From contig NZ_PDEQ01000004.1 of the NCBI RefSeq assembly GCF_002554795.1, forward strand, positions 310,001 to 374,000: a DNA stretch of 64,000 nt. The letters run 5' to 3'. This DNA comes from Longibacter salinarum (GTDB lineage Bacteria > Bacteroidota > Rhodothermia > Rhodothermales > Salinibacteraceae). This document shows, piece by piece, positions 1 to 8,152 of this stretch. Below the pieces are notes generated by a model, which was not told the DNA's origin, searched no databases, and saw only the letters and a program-made list of their open reading frames with translations. Each line of letters begins with the position of its first letter. The stretch's first letter is position 1. The position numbers and the translations under genes were made by a program.

Positions 1-2
1 CG

Positions 3-875
3 GGTTGCGGCCCAACGGCTCCAGAGGTCATGTCGACTTCTGGACCGGATGAGCTGGAAACCGGCGAATCTGGCACGTTTGAGGCCACCGTCAACGAAGA
101 TGTCGGTGAAGATGGCCTCAGCTACACCTGGAACTTCGGCGACGGCAACACCGGCTCCGGCCTCCTCGCGAGCCACAGCTTCAGCTCGCCCGGAGAGTAC
201 CAGGTCGTGTTCACCGCCCAGAACGAAGGCGGTACAGCCCGCGACACGATGATGGTCAACGTGGTGCGCCCGCCGCAGCCAGCCCGCATCACCACGATCA
301 ACGCCAACCCGAATCCGGCAGACGAAGGCGAGTCGGTTAGCTTCAGCAGCAACGTCCGCGGCGACAGCCCCCTCTCCTATGAGTGGGACTTCGGCGACGG
401 AAACACCGCTACCGGCGAGTCGGCTTCGCACACGTTCGAAGAGCCGGGCCAGTACACCGTCTCCCTCACCGCGTCGAACGACGTCGGCCAGGACACGCGC
501 ACCCTCAACATGACGGTCGAGCGTGACCTGCCGCCGATCTGCACCAGCGTCAGCGAGTTCAACTCGGCGTTCTTCAGCCGGAACTCCAGCACGCTCTCGG
601 ATGAAGCCGAGTCCTCCCTTATGGAGAACAGCGACATCCTGAGCCAGTGCCCGAACCTCAGCGTTCGCGTCGAAGGATACGCCGCCCCGGGCGAGCGTAG
701 CCCTGAGTCCCTGTCGGAAGATCGCGCCCGCGCGGTCTCCCAGTTCTACCAGGACAACGATGTTGCCGCGAGCCGCGTCACGACGTCTGCTGAAGGCGAA
801 GTGGGTGGAGTCACGAGCAAGAAAGGTGGCACGCGTCAGTTCCGCCGCGCCGACTCGATTCCGGTGCGCAACTAA
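3..875 (+). CDS. PKD-domain / OmpA-like envelope protein, 3' part
   Basis: The reading frame is open to the left window edge, so the N-terminus lies outside; the first in-frame ATG at 30 is probably internal. Two PKD-type immunoglobulin-like domains are visible, each with the WNFGDGN or WDFGDGN signature followed by a SHSF or SHTF strand and a GEY or GQY strand. A C-terminal region of about 110 residues resembles a degenerate OmpA/peptidoglycan-binding domain: a FNSAFF start, a VRVEGYAAP strand, then SEDRARAVSQF. From family knowledge this suggests a periplasmic or outer-membrane protein that contacts the cell wall. An intrinsic terminator follows. The exact family is uncertain. Confidence 0.82.
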   Translation, partial: GCGPTAPEVMSTSGPDELETGESGTFEATVNEDVGEDGLSYTWNFGDGNTGSGLLASHSFSSPGEYQVVFTAQNEGGTARDTMMVNVVRPPQPARITTINANPNPADEGESVSFSSNVRGDSPLSYEWDFGDGNTATGESASHTFEEPGQYTVSLTASNDVGQDTRTLNMTVERDLPPICTSVSEFNSAFFSRNSSTLSDEAESSLMENSDILSQCPNLSVRVEGYAAPGERSPESLSEDRARAVSQFYQDNDVAASRVTTSAEGEVGGVTSKKGGTRQFRRADSIPVRN

Positions 876-917
876 CGTATCCGCCTGACGGATCTGGCGA
901 GATTCGCTCTCGCCACC

Positions 918-950
918 AAGGCCTCCTTCCTCCGGGAAGGAGGCCTTTTT
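918..950 (+). terminator. Rho-independent terminator after the PKD/OmpA gene
   Basis: A perfect 13-bp inverted repeat (918-930 with 935-947), loop tccg, followed by a run of T. It ends transcription of the upstream envelope gene. Confidence 0.9.
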
Positions 951-1073
951 GTATGCAAACGGGTGTTTTGGCGCAGCGAATGGGCTTTCCCTCCCCGGCG
1001 AACTCCTGACCTCTCTGCTCCGTTTTCTACTTCCTCTTCTGTTTCTCTCTCGTCGCCTCCTTCCTTCATCCCC

Positions 1074-2042
1074 ATGCCCGGCTTCGACGCATCAGCCCAA
1101 TTGGATCTCACGCTACGCCTGAAGGCTGAAGCACGGCGCCTCGGCTTTGACGACTGCGGCATCTCTTCCGCTGAGCCCCTTGACGAGGAAGCCCGCCGTC
1201 TCGAACAATGGCTTCTCGAGGGACGCTACGCGACGATGGAGTGGATGGCGAACCATTTCGACAAGCGCACCGACCCCACCCAACTGGTTGAGGGGGCGCA
1301 GTCGGTCATCTCTGTGCTCCACAACTATTACCAACCCGATCCGCCCGAAGCGTCCGACGGGCGGGGAAAGATCAGTCGGTATGCGTGGGGCGACGATTAC
1401 CACGAGGTGATGAAGGACAAGCTGTACCGCCTCTATCAGTGGCTCCAGGAGGAGGTGGGTACAGATGTAAACGGGCGCGCATTTGTAGACTCGGCGCCCG
1501 TGATGGACAAAGCCTGGGCGGCTCGGTCCGGACTCGGCTGGCAGGGAAAGAATACCCTCCTGCTGAATCGCGAGATGGGCTCGTACTTCTTTCTTGGTGA
1601 GCTGATCGTCGACGTCCCTCTGACCCCCGATGCGCCGGTTCCCGACTCATGCGGCTCCTGCACTCGGTGCCTGGATGCCTGCCCGACCGACGCGCTGTAC
1701 GAACCGTATGCTCTCGACGCTTCACGCTGCATCTCCTACCTCACGATTGAGCACCGTGGCTTCGACGTGCCGGACGAGATCCGTGAGGAATTGCACAACT
1801 GGATCTTCGGCTGCGACATCTGTCAGCAGGTCTGCCCGTGGAATAAATTTTCGCGCCCGACGCAGGAGCCAAGGTACGAAGCGCGGGAGGACGTCCGCGA
1901 CACCGACTTACATGACTGGGTGGAGATGAATCTGGATGCCTTCGAGAAACGCTTTCAAGGTACGCCGGTCACGAGGGCCGGCTACGAAGGCTTTCAGCGG
2001 AACGTGCGAAATGCGATGGCGAAACTGGAGTCCACGTCGTAG
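1074..2042 (+). CDS. queG: Epoxyqueuosine reductase QueG
   Basis: Catalyses the last step of queuosine synthesis in tRNA, cobalamin-dependent reduction of epoxyqueuosine, in the cytoplasm. The N-terminal domain (GFDDCGIS near residue 23) precedes two 4Fe-4S ferredoxin motifs: CGSCTRCLDACP and, further on, GCDICQQVCPWN. The reading frame is open back to a GTG at 963, but those 37 extra residues are low-complexity and unlike the family, so the ATG at 1074 was chosen; it gives 322 aa, a normal length. It is convergent with the MFS gene, with 7 bp between the stops. Identification is firm. Confidence 0.95.
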   Translation: MPGFDASAQLDLTLRLKAEARRLGFDDCGISSAEPLDEEARRLEQWLLEGRYATMEWMANHFDKRTDPTQLVEGAQSVISVLHNYYQPDPPEASDGRGKISRYAWGDDYHEVMKDKLYRLYQWLQEEVGTDVNGRAFVDSAPVMDKAWAARSGLGWQGKNTLLLNREMGSYFFLGELIVDVPLTPDAPVPDSCGSCTRCLDACPTDALYEPYALDASRCISYLTIEHRGFDVPDEIREELHNWIFGCDICQQVCPWNKFSRPTQEPRYEAREDVRDTDLHDWVEMNLDAFEKRFQGTPVTRAGYEGFQRNVRNAMAKLESTS

Positions 2043-2049
2043 CAGCAAC

Positions 2050-3396
2050 TTACTCTGCAACTGCCGTTTCCACAGTCGTGGAGGATCGCTCTGCTGCAGC
2101 CTCGGCCTCCTCGCGCCGCTCCCTGGGCGCAACCAGGGGAATCCACGCAAGGCCGCTGGCGATCTGCAGTCCAGCAAATGCAAGAACGGTCTGGCGAATC
2201 GTCAGCAGGTCCAACTCCAGGATCACGCTTGCGACGACGATCGAAACCGATTCGGCGACCATCACAAGCAGCCACTCCGTCGAGAAGACCCGGCCCCGGA
2301 AGCGATCCTCCGTTCGCTTCTGTAGCATCACGGTGCTAAGCACCCAGTTGGAGGCACTCGCGGCATGAGCGATCACGACGAGGACGCAGACGGCCGTCAC
2401 ACCGAGCGTGGTCGGTGACCACGGAATCAGGCCGACCCCGAAGTAGAACGCGCCGCACACCGCGATCGAGCCGCCAATCACCGTCGGCCAGTTGGATCGA
2501 TCCGAAAAGATGGCGCGTGTCACGATCGGCCCGATGCCGGTCCCGATGCCACGCGCCATGAACAACACGCCGATCCCGGCCGCGACGGCACCTGGCTGAA
2601 TCTCGTCTCCGATAAGCGTTAGCATGTACACGAGCGCTCCGCCCCCGATCGCCCACGTCGCTTTCGCTAGCGCAATCCGCCGAACGCGCGCATGGCGCTT
2701 CAGGTGGCGCCATCCATCGACAATTTCCCGAAAGGCGGACTGGACCAGCCCCTTCTCCGTCTCGACCCTATCCTGCGGAATGCGGGTGCCGTAGATGAAT
2801 ACAGCCGACACGAGGTACGTCACGCTATCGATGATGAAGACCGTGGACGGCCCGAGCCATTCCGTCGCAAGGCCTCCGAGCGCCGCTCCGACGGCGAGCA
2901 TCGTCGACCACGTGGCCGACGAGATCGCGTTTGCGGTCAACAGTTCGCGAGGCGTCGTAATGTTTGGGATGGACGAGCTCTTCGCCGGCTGAAATACGGC
3001 TCCGATCACGACCTGTGCCGTCATGAGAGCGTAGAGCCACGGGACATCCGCAGCGTCGTTGATCAGCAGGAAGCCGAGCACAACGACAGCACGCGCCAGA
3101 TCCGCTCCGATCATCAGCTGACGCCGATTAAACCGGTCGACGATAACACCGGCCAGCGGGGCGACAATGGCCCACGGCAGCATCTTGATCACGAAGACGA
3201 GACCGAGAGCAAGCGGCGACCCGGAGAGGGTGCTAACGAGCGTGTAGAGCGCGATGGTATTGAACCAGTCGCCCAGGTAAGAGATGAGGGTGCCGGCCCA
3301 GAGCCGCCGGAAGTTTTGATTTCCGCGCAGGAGCTCGATGTAGCCAGCCTGCTCGTCAACCTCTTTGTCGTGCGATGTGCGGGGGGAAGTAGCCAT
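2050..3396 (-). CDS. MFS transporter (EntS/MFS_3-like exporter)
   Basis: A 448-aa polytopic protein of the major facilitator superfamily. After a short hydrophilic N-terminus comes NFRRLWAG, typical of the MFS_3 (enterobactin exporter-like) group, then the loop 2-3 motif GVIVDRFNRRQLM and about 12 hydrophobic segments, ending in an acidic tail. The substrate cannot be told from sequence. Upstream, between the lysS terminator and this start, lies a structured region carrying its own terminator, which might control expression (inference). The ATG at 3396 fits the family start. Confidence 0.85.
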   Translation of the reverse strand: MATSPRTSHDKEVDEQAGYIELLRGNQNFRRLWAGTLISYLGDWFNTIALYTLVSTLSGSPLALGLVFVIKMLPWAIVAPLAGVIVDRFNRRQLMIGADLARAVVVLGFLLINDAADVPWLYALMTAQVVIGAVFQPAKSSSIPNITTPRELLTANAISSATWSTMLAVGAALGGLATEWLGPSTVFIIDSVTYLVSAVFIYGTRIPQDRVETEKGLVQSAFREIVDGWRHLKRHARVRRIALAKATWAIGGGALVYMLTLIGDEIQPGAVAAGIGVLFMARGIGTGIGPIVTRAIFSDRSNWPTVIGGSIAVCGAFYFGVGLIPWSPTTLGVTAVCVLVVIAHAASASNWVLSTVMLQKRTEDRFRGRVFSTEWLLVMVAESVSIVVASVILELDLLTIRQTVLAFAGLQIASGLAWIPLVAPRERREEAEAAAERSSTTVETAVAE

Positions 3397-3465
3397 AGGG
3401 GAGCTTAGACCGACTGTCCCCCCGGCGGAGTTTCTCGCCTACGATAAAATCACTTTGGCTGAAAA

Positions 3466-3509
3466 GTTCAAAGTTCAGCGTTCAGGGTTCAGGGTTCAGG
3501 GTTCAGCGG
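3466..3509. repeat. Heptanucleotide tandem repeat (GTTCAGG-type)
   Basis: About six imperfect 7-bp units, gttcaaa, gttcagc, then gttcagg three times, then gttcagc, in the gap upstream of the MFS gene start. A simple-sequence array that may slip; no function is apparent. Confidence 0.8.
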
Positions 3510-3550
3510 ACTGCCGAATGACCTGAAGGGGGATGCCCATTGAGATATAA

Positions 3551-3583
3551 AACAAAAAACCGTCGCACGGCGGTGCGACGGTT
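3551..3583 (-). terminator. Intrinsic terminator (minus strand) upstream of the MFS gene
   Basis: A perfect 11-bp stem (3558-3568 with 3573-3583), 4-nt loop and, on the minus strand, a T-rich tract at 3551-3559. It is the second minus-strand terminator after lysS, which already has one at 3808-3845. Confidence 0.88.
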
Positions 3584-3800
3584 GATCCCTTCGGGAATGA
3601 TCGAGAGGCCTCTCTCATCCGGTAGATTCATTTTACCGATGTTGCGCGGACCACGAATTTCAGAGCTCAAGGTTCGTCGTGTGCAGACCGCACCGGGGTG
3701 GCTGGGGGCAGTCGGCCTGGCTGTGCAGAGAGGCTCGACGCGCGCCCCGGTTTGCGGCTGCGCTGGCTACAGAGGCGATGCGGTCGTACGTGTCCCCGGA
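3551..3800 (-). ncRNA. Candidate structured leader or small RNA upstream of the MFS gene
   Basis: This stretch lies between the lysS terminator and the MFS start and has no convincing reading frame. Read on the minus strand it contains a GGTA/TACC hairpin around 3619-3642, a 12-bp palindrome gagaggcctctc at 3603-3614, a CCC-GAA-GGG hairpin near 3585-3598 and then a strong intrinsic terminator. A terminator some 155 bp upstream of a same-strand transporter gene suggests either transcription attenuation or an independent small RNA. It matches no riboswitch consensus that I can recall, so this is a hypothesis. Confidence 0.35.
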
Positions 3801-3807
3801 TGTACCC

Positions 3808-3845
3808 AAAATAATAAAGCACCCCGCCGGTCTCGACGGGGTGCT
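3808..3845 (-). terminator. Intrinsic terminator of lysS
   Basis: A 9-bp stem (3818-3826 with 3837-3845) followed on the minus strand by a T-rich tract, 28 bp beyond the lysS stop. Confidence 0.9.
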
Positions 3846-3872
3846 GCAGTTGTACCGGATGTGGCGGTGCGC

Positions 3873-5471
3873 TTACTGCTGAGCGTCGGCCGACTCAGGC
3901 TCGGAGGTTTCCGCCTGTGGCGTCCCCTGCTCGGGGCGAAGGAGCGGGAAGAGAATGACGTCGCGAATCGACTCCTGTCCGGTCATGATCATTGTGAGAC
4001 GGTCGACGCCGATACCGAGTCCGGCTGCAGGCGGCATCCCATACTCCATCGCTCGGAGGTAGTCTTCGTCGATCGGCGTGGCTTCGTCGTCGCCGGCGGC
4101 GCGCATGGCGGCCTGCTCTTCGAAGCGTTCGCGCTGATCCTGCGGGTCATTGAGCTCGCTAAAGGCGTTCGCGACCTCTTTGCCAGCAATGATGAGTTCG
4201 AAGCGCTCGACCAGGCCCTCCTTCTCGCGGTGTTTCTTCGCGAGCGGACTCAGCTCGACCGGGTAATCGGTCACGAATGTCGGCTGGATTAGCGACGGCT
4301 CGACCGTTTCGCCGAAGATTTCATCCAGCAGTTTTGCGAGACTCATATCCTCGTCGATGTCGTCGAGGTGCAGCTCGTTTTTCGCGACATCGTACACGCG
4401 ATCGCGGTCCGCCTGGTAGAGATCGAAGCCGGTGGCGTCCTCAATCGCCCCGAAGAAGGTGACGCGGTCGAACGGTGGCTCGAGATTGATCGTGTGCTCC
4501 TGCCACTCGATCTCGTACGAATCGTGGAGGGCCGTCGCGATGGTGCCCACGAGCGACTCGGTGAGCTCCATCATCCAGCGGTAATCCTTGTACGCCACGT
4601 AGAGCTCCATCATGGTGAACTCCGGATTGTGGAAGCGGCTGAGCCCTTCGTTCCGAAAGTCCTTAGAGATCTCGTAGACGCCATCGAAGCCGCCGACGAG
4701 GAGACGCTTGAGGTAGAGCTCGTCCGCGATGCGGAGGAAGAGCTCCATGTCGAGCGCGTTATGGTGCGTCGTGAACGGGCGAGCCGTTGCTCCTCCGTAG
4801 ACCGGCTGCAGGACCGGCGTCTCGACCTCCAGGTAGTCCTTGCTGTCCAGGAAGTCGCGCATGGCACGAATCAGCGTGGACCGCTTCTGGAAGACGTCCC
4901 GGACATCCGGATTCACCACGAGGTCGACGTAGCGCTGGCGATACCGAAATTCCTTATCGGTGACCTCGTTGTAGACTTCGACATTACCCTCTTCGTCTTC
5001 GCGCTCCTTCACGACGGGAAGTGGCTTGAGCGACTTCGCGAGAAGCTGGAAGTCGTCACCGGCGCGCACCGTGACTTCGCCCATGCGCGTCTTGAAGACA
5101 TGCCCTTTCAACCCGACGATGTCGCCGATGTCGAGGAGTTCGGTAAAGACCTCGTCGTACTGGCCCTCCGGCAGGTCGTTCTTGCGAACGTATGCCTGGA
5201 TGGTCCCCGTCGAGTCCTGCACGTCGAAGAAGGCCGACTTGCCCATGACGCGCATCGACGTGATGCGGCCAGCGATCGACACGACGTACGGCGGGTCTTC
5301 GTCACCCTCTGGCTGGTGTTTATCCTCGTCGAACGTGTCCACAATTTCTTTCGCGTGCGCGTCGACGTCCCAGGCGTACGGGTACGGATTGATGCCTTTG
5401 GCTTCGAGCGCGTCTCGTTCTTCGCGTCGACGCTGTTCCTGTTCGGTCAGTTCGGCGGACGGTGCGGACAT
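3873..5471 (-). CDS. lysS: Lysyl-tRNA synthetase, class II
   Basis: Charges tRNA-Lys in the cytoplasm. At 532 aa it has the usual layout: an N-terminal helix and OB-fold anticodon-binding domain (VVSIAGRITSMRVMGKSAF), then a class II catalytic core with motif 1 around FLDSKDYLEVETPVLQ, motif 2 ISKDFRNEGLSRFHNPEFT and motif 3 GLGIGVDRLTMIMT. The C-terminus has an acidic tail of about 25 residues, common in halophiles. Its own terminator follows. Identification is firm. Confidence 0.97.
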   Translation of the reverse strand: MSAPSAELTEQEQRRREERDALEAKGINPYPYAWDVDAHAKEIVDTFDEDKHQPEGDEDPPYVVSIAGRITSMRVMGKSAFFDVQDSTGTIQAYVRKNDLPEGQYDEVFTELLDIGDIVGLKGHVFKTRMGEVTVRAGDDFQLLAKSLKPLPVVKEREDEEGNVEVYNEVTDKEFRYRQRYVDLVVNPDVRDVFQKRSTLIRAMRDFLDSKDYLEVETPVLQPVYGGATARPFTTHHNALDMELFLRIADELYLKRLLVGGFDGVYEISKDFRNEGLSRFHNPEFTMMELYVAYKDYRWMMELTESLVGTIATALHDSYEIEWQEHTINLEPPFDRVTFFGAIEDATGFDLYQADRDRVYDVAKNELHLDDIDEDMSLAKLLDEIFGETVEPSLIQPTFVTDYPVELSPLAKKHREKEGLVERFELIIAGKEVANAFSELNDPQDQRERFEEQAAMRAAGDDEATPIDEDYLRAMEYGMPPAAGLGIGVDRLTMIMTGQESIRDVILFPLLRPEQGTPQAETSEPESADAQQ

Positions 5472-5684
5472 GCAGAGGGGTGGGCGTCAGTGATAAAGTG
5501 ATCGGCCGGAGGAGTAGATCCTTCCGGTTCGTAGGTGTGCAGTACGGACACATACAAAAGACGCTCCCCGAAATGTCGGGTCGCGCCTGTTGCATGCGAG
5601 AATCTCACATGGCTTTGACGAACGCTCCAATCGCGTGTGGGGCACGACGGGCGTGCGAGCATCATTCAGATCACCTGAGATCAA

Positions 5685-6287
5685 TCAGGAGATCCATTGG
5701 TCGGCTTCGAGCAGGAGCGCGTCGTGGTGACTCTGGAGCAGCTCCGTGACGTGTTCGCTGAGTTCGCGAGACGAGCTGCCATCCGGCTGTGCCGAGATCA
5801 GCGAGGCCATCCGATGGGTACCTTCTTCGAGGACGCCGAGGGCGTCGTTGAGGGCGAACCACCACGGCTTGTCGCCGGCACCGGTGTCGTCGGCCTCACT
5901 GCAGAGGTGCATCACGTTCGATTTACCGGTGCTGAGAGCCGATCGCAAGCTTGCGACCGCTTCCTGGGCGGTATCGATCATCGCGTTCAGCTTCTCACGC
6001 TGTCCGAGCGAGAGAGCTGCGTCGGCGGCCTTCCGCTCGAAGCAGAGGGCACGCTCGAGAATTTGCACGGCAGCGACGGCAACGGACTGGAAGGCAGCAC
6101 CGTAGGTGTCCTGGGAACGAAGAAGCGCCTGGATTGCCTCGATCCGTCTCGAGGTCGAGGGCGCCTCATCCGCGTCGCTGTCCACCAGAAATGGTTTGCT
6201 CTTCAGCCGTTCGCGGTATCCTGCCGGTTGTCGGGCAGGCGCGGGTCGGCGAGCAGCCTGTGCGTCGCGCGTGTCGTTGTTTGTCAT
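5685..6287 (-). CDS. Hypothetical helical protein
   Basis: A 200-aa protein from the ATG at 6287; the frame also opens at an ATG at 6314. No family is recognised. The N-terminal 45 residues are polar and probably disordered (many Ala, Pro, Arg), and the rest is predicted by eye to be a bundle of amphipathic helices, with a conserved-looking KPWWFALNDAL segment near residue 142. There is no signal peptide or Cys cluster. It lies 213 bp upstream of lysS on the same strand, and nothing in the context indicates a function. Codon periodicity and length favour a real gene. Confidence 0.6.
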   Translation of the reverse strand: MTNNDTRDAQAARRPAPARQPAGYRERLKSKPFLVDSDADEAPSTSRRIEAIQALLRSQDTYGAAFQSVAVAAVQILERALCFERKAADAALSLGQREKLNAMIDTAQEAVASLRSALSTGKSNVMHLCSEADDTGAGDKPWWFALNDALGVLEEGTHRMASLISAQPDGSSSRELSEHVTELLQSHHDALLLEADQWIS

Positions 6288-6568
6288 AATCGGGGTACAC
6301 AATGGTACATTCATGCGTCGGCAGGCTACAGATCCTCACAATCTGACGGACCTACCGGGCCCGACGGTGGACGAAACTCACCTGACACCGGTGAAGCCGA
6401 TGCATGTGATGTTTCACCACTCATAGCAGGCGTACAACGGGGCGTGATAGAGCGTGATCCGCCCCAAGTTCCCGCTAAACCGCACACCATCGAACAGGGC
6501 GTTTGCCAAACACCGTCTACACGTATAAACGCCCTATTCCCTTGAATGAACCTAAAGCCTGATGCTTT

Positions 6569-7519
6569 TTACGTCTCCGTAACGGAAACGTCAGTCATTC
6601 CAGGCGCCTGAGGCACACTCGCCTCCGTCGAGCCCGCCTGTATGATGTCAAGGATCGCACCGGACTGTTCATCTGTCAATCTGTCAGCACGACGAGCAAC
6701 ACGTACCTGTTCTTTCGCGAGGACGGCGTAGACCGGAAGCAGGTGCGGTGCACTCTTCTCCAGGGCCGCGAGATGTTCTTTTACCGTTCCAATGTCACCG
6801 CGAACGATCGGCCCCGTCAAAGCAATTTCCGGCGGTGCATCTTTCAGGTTGCTCCACGTCTGTTCGATAAGCGGTTGCACGACGCGAGTGGCATCGTTCG
6901 CAGCAAGACCGGCCGTCCCAAGCAGCTCGCGCACGACGGCTACGAGCGCGGCGAGGCCATTTGATGCAAGCGCTGCGGCCGCATGAACCCGCGTCTTCTC
7001 GGCCGGCGTGAGGACCATCGGATTGGCTCCAAGACGCTCGACCAGAGCCTCTGCATACGCTACAGCGTCCCCTTCTCCTTCCACACCGATGTAGATGTCA
7101 TCGAAAACCTCCGGTGCGTTCCGATCCGGAAAGGTTTGCATCGGGTGGAAACTTACGACGGACGCCCCGACGCTCGCGAGGGGTTCGAGTACAGCGGACG
7201 GACTCGCCCCCGACGTATGAGCTACGATCGTTTCCGGCCACGGATGCGGGATTTCCGCCAGTTCAGCGGCGATAGAGGGGATCACGTCGTCGGGTACACA
7301 GAGGAAGACAACGCGAGCTGTGCCAGGCAAATCACTGAGACTTGTAGAAGCGACCGGCGCCGCCACCTCGCTGGCGAGGCGCTCGGCCGGCTCCCGGCGC
7401 GAACTGATGATCCCAGCGATGTCGATGTCGCACGCAGCCAGGCGGTGGGTGAGAGAGGTTCCAACAGCCCCCGCTCCGATGATGGCGACAGGACGATCCG
7501 TTGAGGAGGACACGGGCAT
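6569..7519 (-). CDS. Rossmann-like / DUF2520 oxidoreductase-like protein
   Basis: 316 aa. The N-terminal NAD(P)-binding Rossmann fold begins with VAIIGAGAVGTSLTHRLA; SFHPMQTFP in the middle and a helical C-terminal domain with TRVHAAAALASNGLAALV match the family annotated as DUF2520 (related to F420-dependent NADP reductases and pyrroline-5-carboxylate reductase). Substrate unknown. The frame extends back to 7657, but that would overlap the DinB-like gene; the ATG at 7519 puts the Rossmann motif near residue 11 as expected. The same-strand DinB-like gene ends 35 bp upstream, suggesting one transcript. Confidence 0.88.
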   Translation of the reverse strand: MPVSSSTDRPVAIIGAGAVGTSLTHRLAACDIDIAGIISSRREPAERLASEVAAPVASTSLSDLPGTARVVFLCVPDDVIPSIAAELAEIPHPWPETIVAHTSGASPSAVLEPLASVGASVVSFHPMQTFPDRNAPEVFDDIYIGVEGEGDAVAYAEALVERLGANPMVLTPAEKTRVHAAAALASNGLAALVAVVRELLGTAGLAANDATRVVQPLIEQTWSNLKDAPPEIALTGPIVRGDIGTVKEHLAALEKSAPHLLPVYAVLAKEQVRVARRADRLTDEQSGAILDIIQAGSTEASVPQAPGMTDVSVTET

Positions 7520-7554
7520 GAAGCGCTTAATCGCGAGGACGAGCGACGACTGAT

Positions 7555-8085
7555 TTACGCAGCGTGCTTCGACTGAATATCGCCGATGATGTCGAGGTGG
7601 TGCCGGCAGTGAACGTTTGCCGCACGGAACCACTCCGGGACCGTAAGAACGCCCCACATCGGATGCTCAAGCCCAGTATCGTCCGGAGCGCCATCTTTTG
7701 CGGCGTGAATGGCGGTGTTCATCTTTCCTGCGCTCCTCGCGAACGATTCCTGCAGCGTCTGCTCCGACAGATCCTCCGGCGGGCGCGTGTTGTCCGGAGC
7801 CTGGGCGATTCCCCGGGGAATGATCTCAGTGGTGAGTACCGTCCGCCCAGCCTTGGTGAGGCGCGGCTCGTCTCCTTTGACCGCTCCTTTGGCAAGAAGC
7901 GTCGCGGCTTTCATCATCATGGCCGTGGAGCCCAGTATGTGGTACAAGTGCTGCGCGGGCGACCAATCCGACACCGCTGGAACGGTTGCCTGCAAAAACG
8001 ACGCGTCCGCGGCGATGAGCGCCTCGATCTCCTCGTACACTACGCGAAGGCGGTCGATTTCGTCCGCAATTATGATCTCGGACAT
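7555..8085 (-). CDS. DinB-like / DUF1569 family protein
   Basis: A 176-aa four-helix DinB/YfiT-like protein. Metal-ligand candidates are the His residues in WSPAQHLYHI (about residues 42-51) and in HCRHHLDII near the C-terminus. The HPMWGVLTVPEW stretch matches the DUF1569 branch. From family knowledge such proteins bind a divalent metal and some are thiol-dependent transferases; the actual reaction is not known. It lies between the S41 protease gene and the DUF2520 gene on the same strand. Confidence 0.85.
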   Translation of the reverse strand: MSEIIIADEIDRLRVVYEEIEALIAADASFLQATVPAVSDWSPAQHLYHILGSTAMMMKAATLLAKGAVKGDEPRLTKAGRTVLTTEIIPRGIAQAPDNTRPPEDLSEQTLQESFARSAGKMNTAIHAAKDGAPDDTGLEHPMWGVLTVPEWFRAANVHCRHHLDIIGDIQSKHAA

Positions 8086-8152
8086 GCGGTTTTAGGCTCT
8101 GTTGCGCGAGATGACGAGGATGTTTCGACTGGCATATGCTGTCTTCGCTCGA

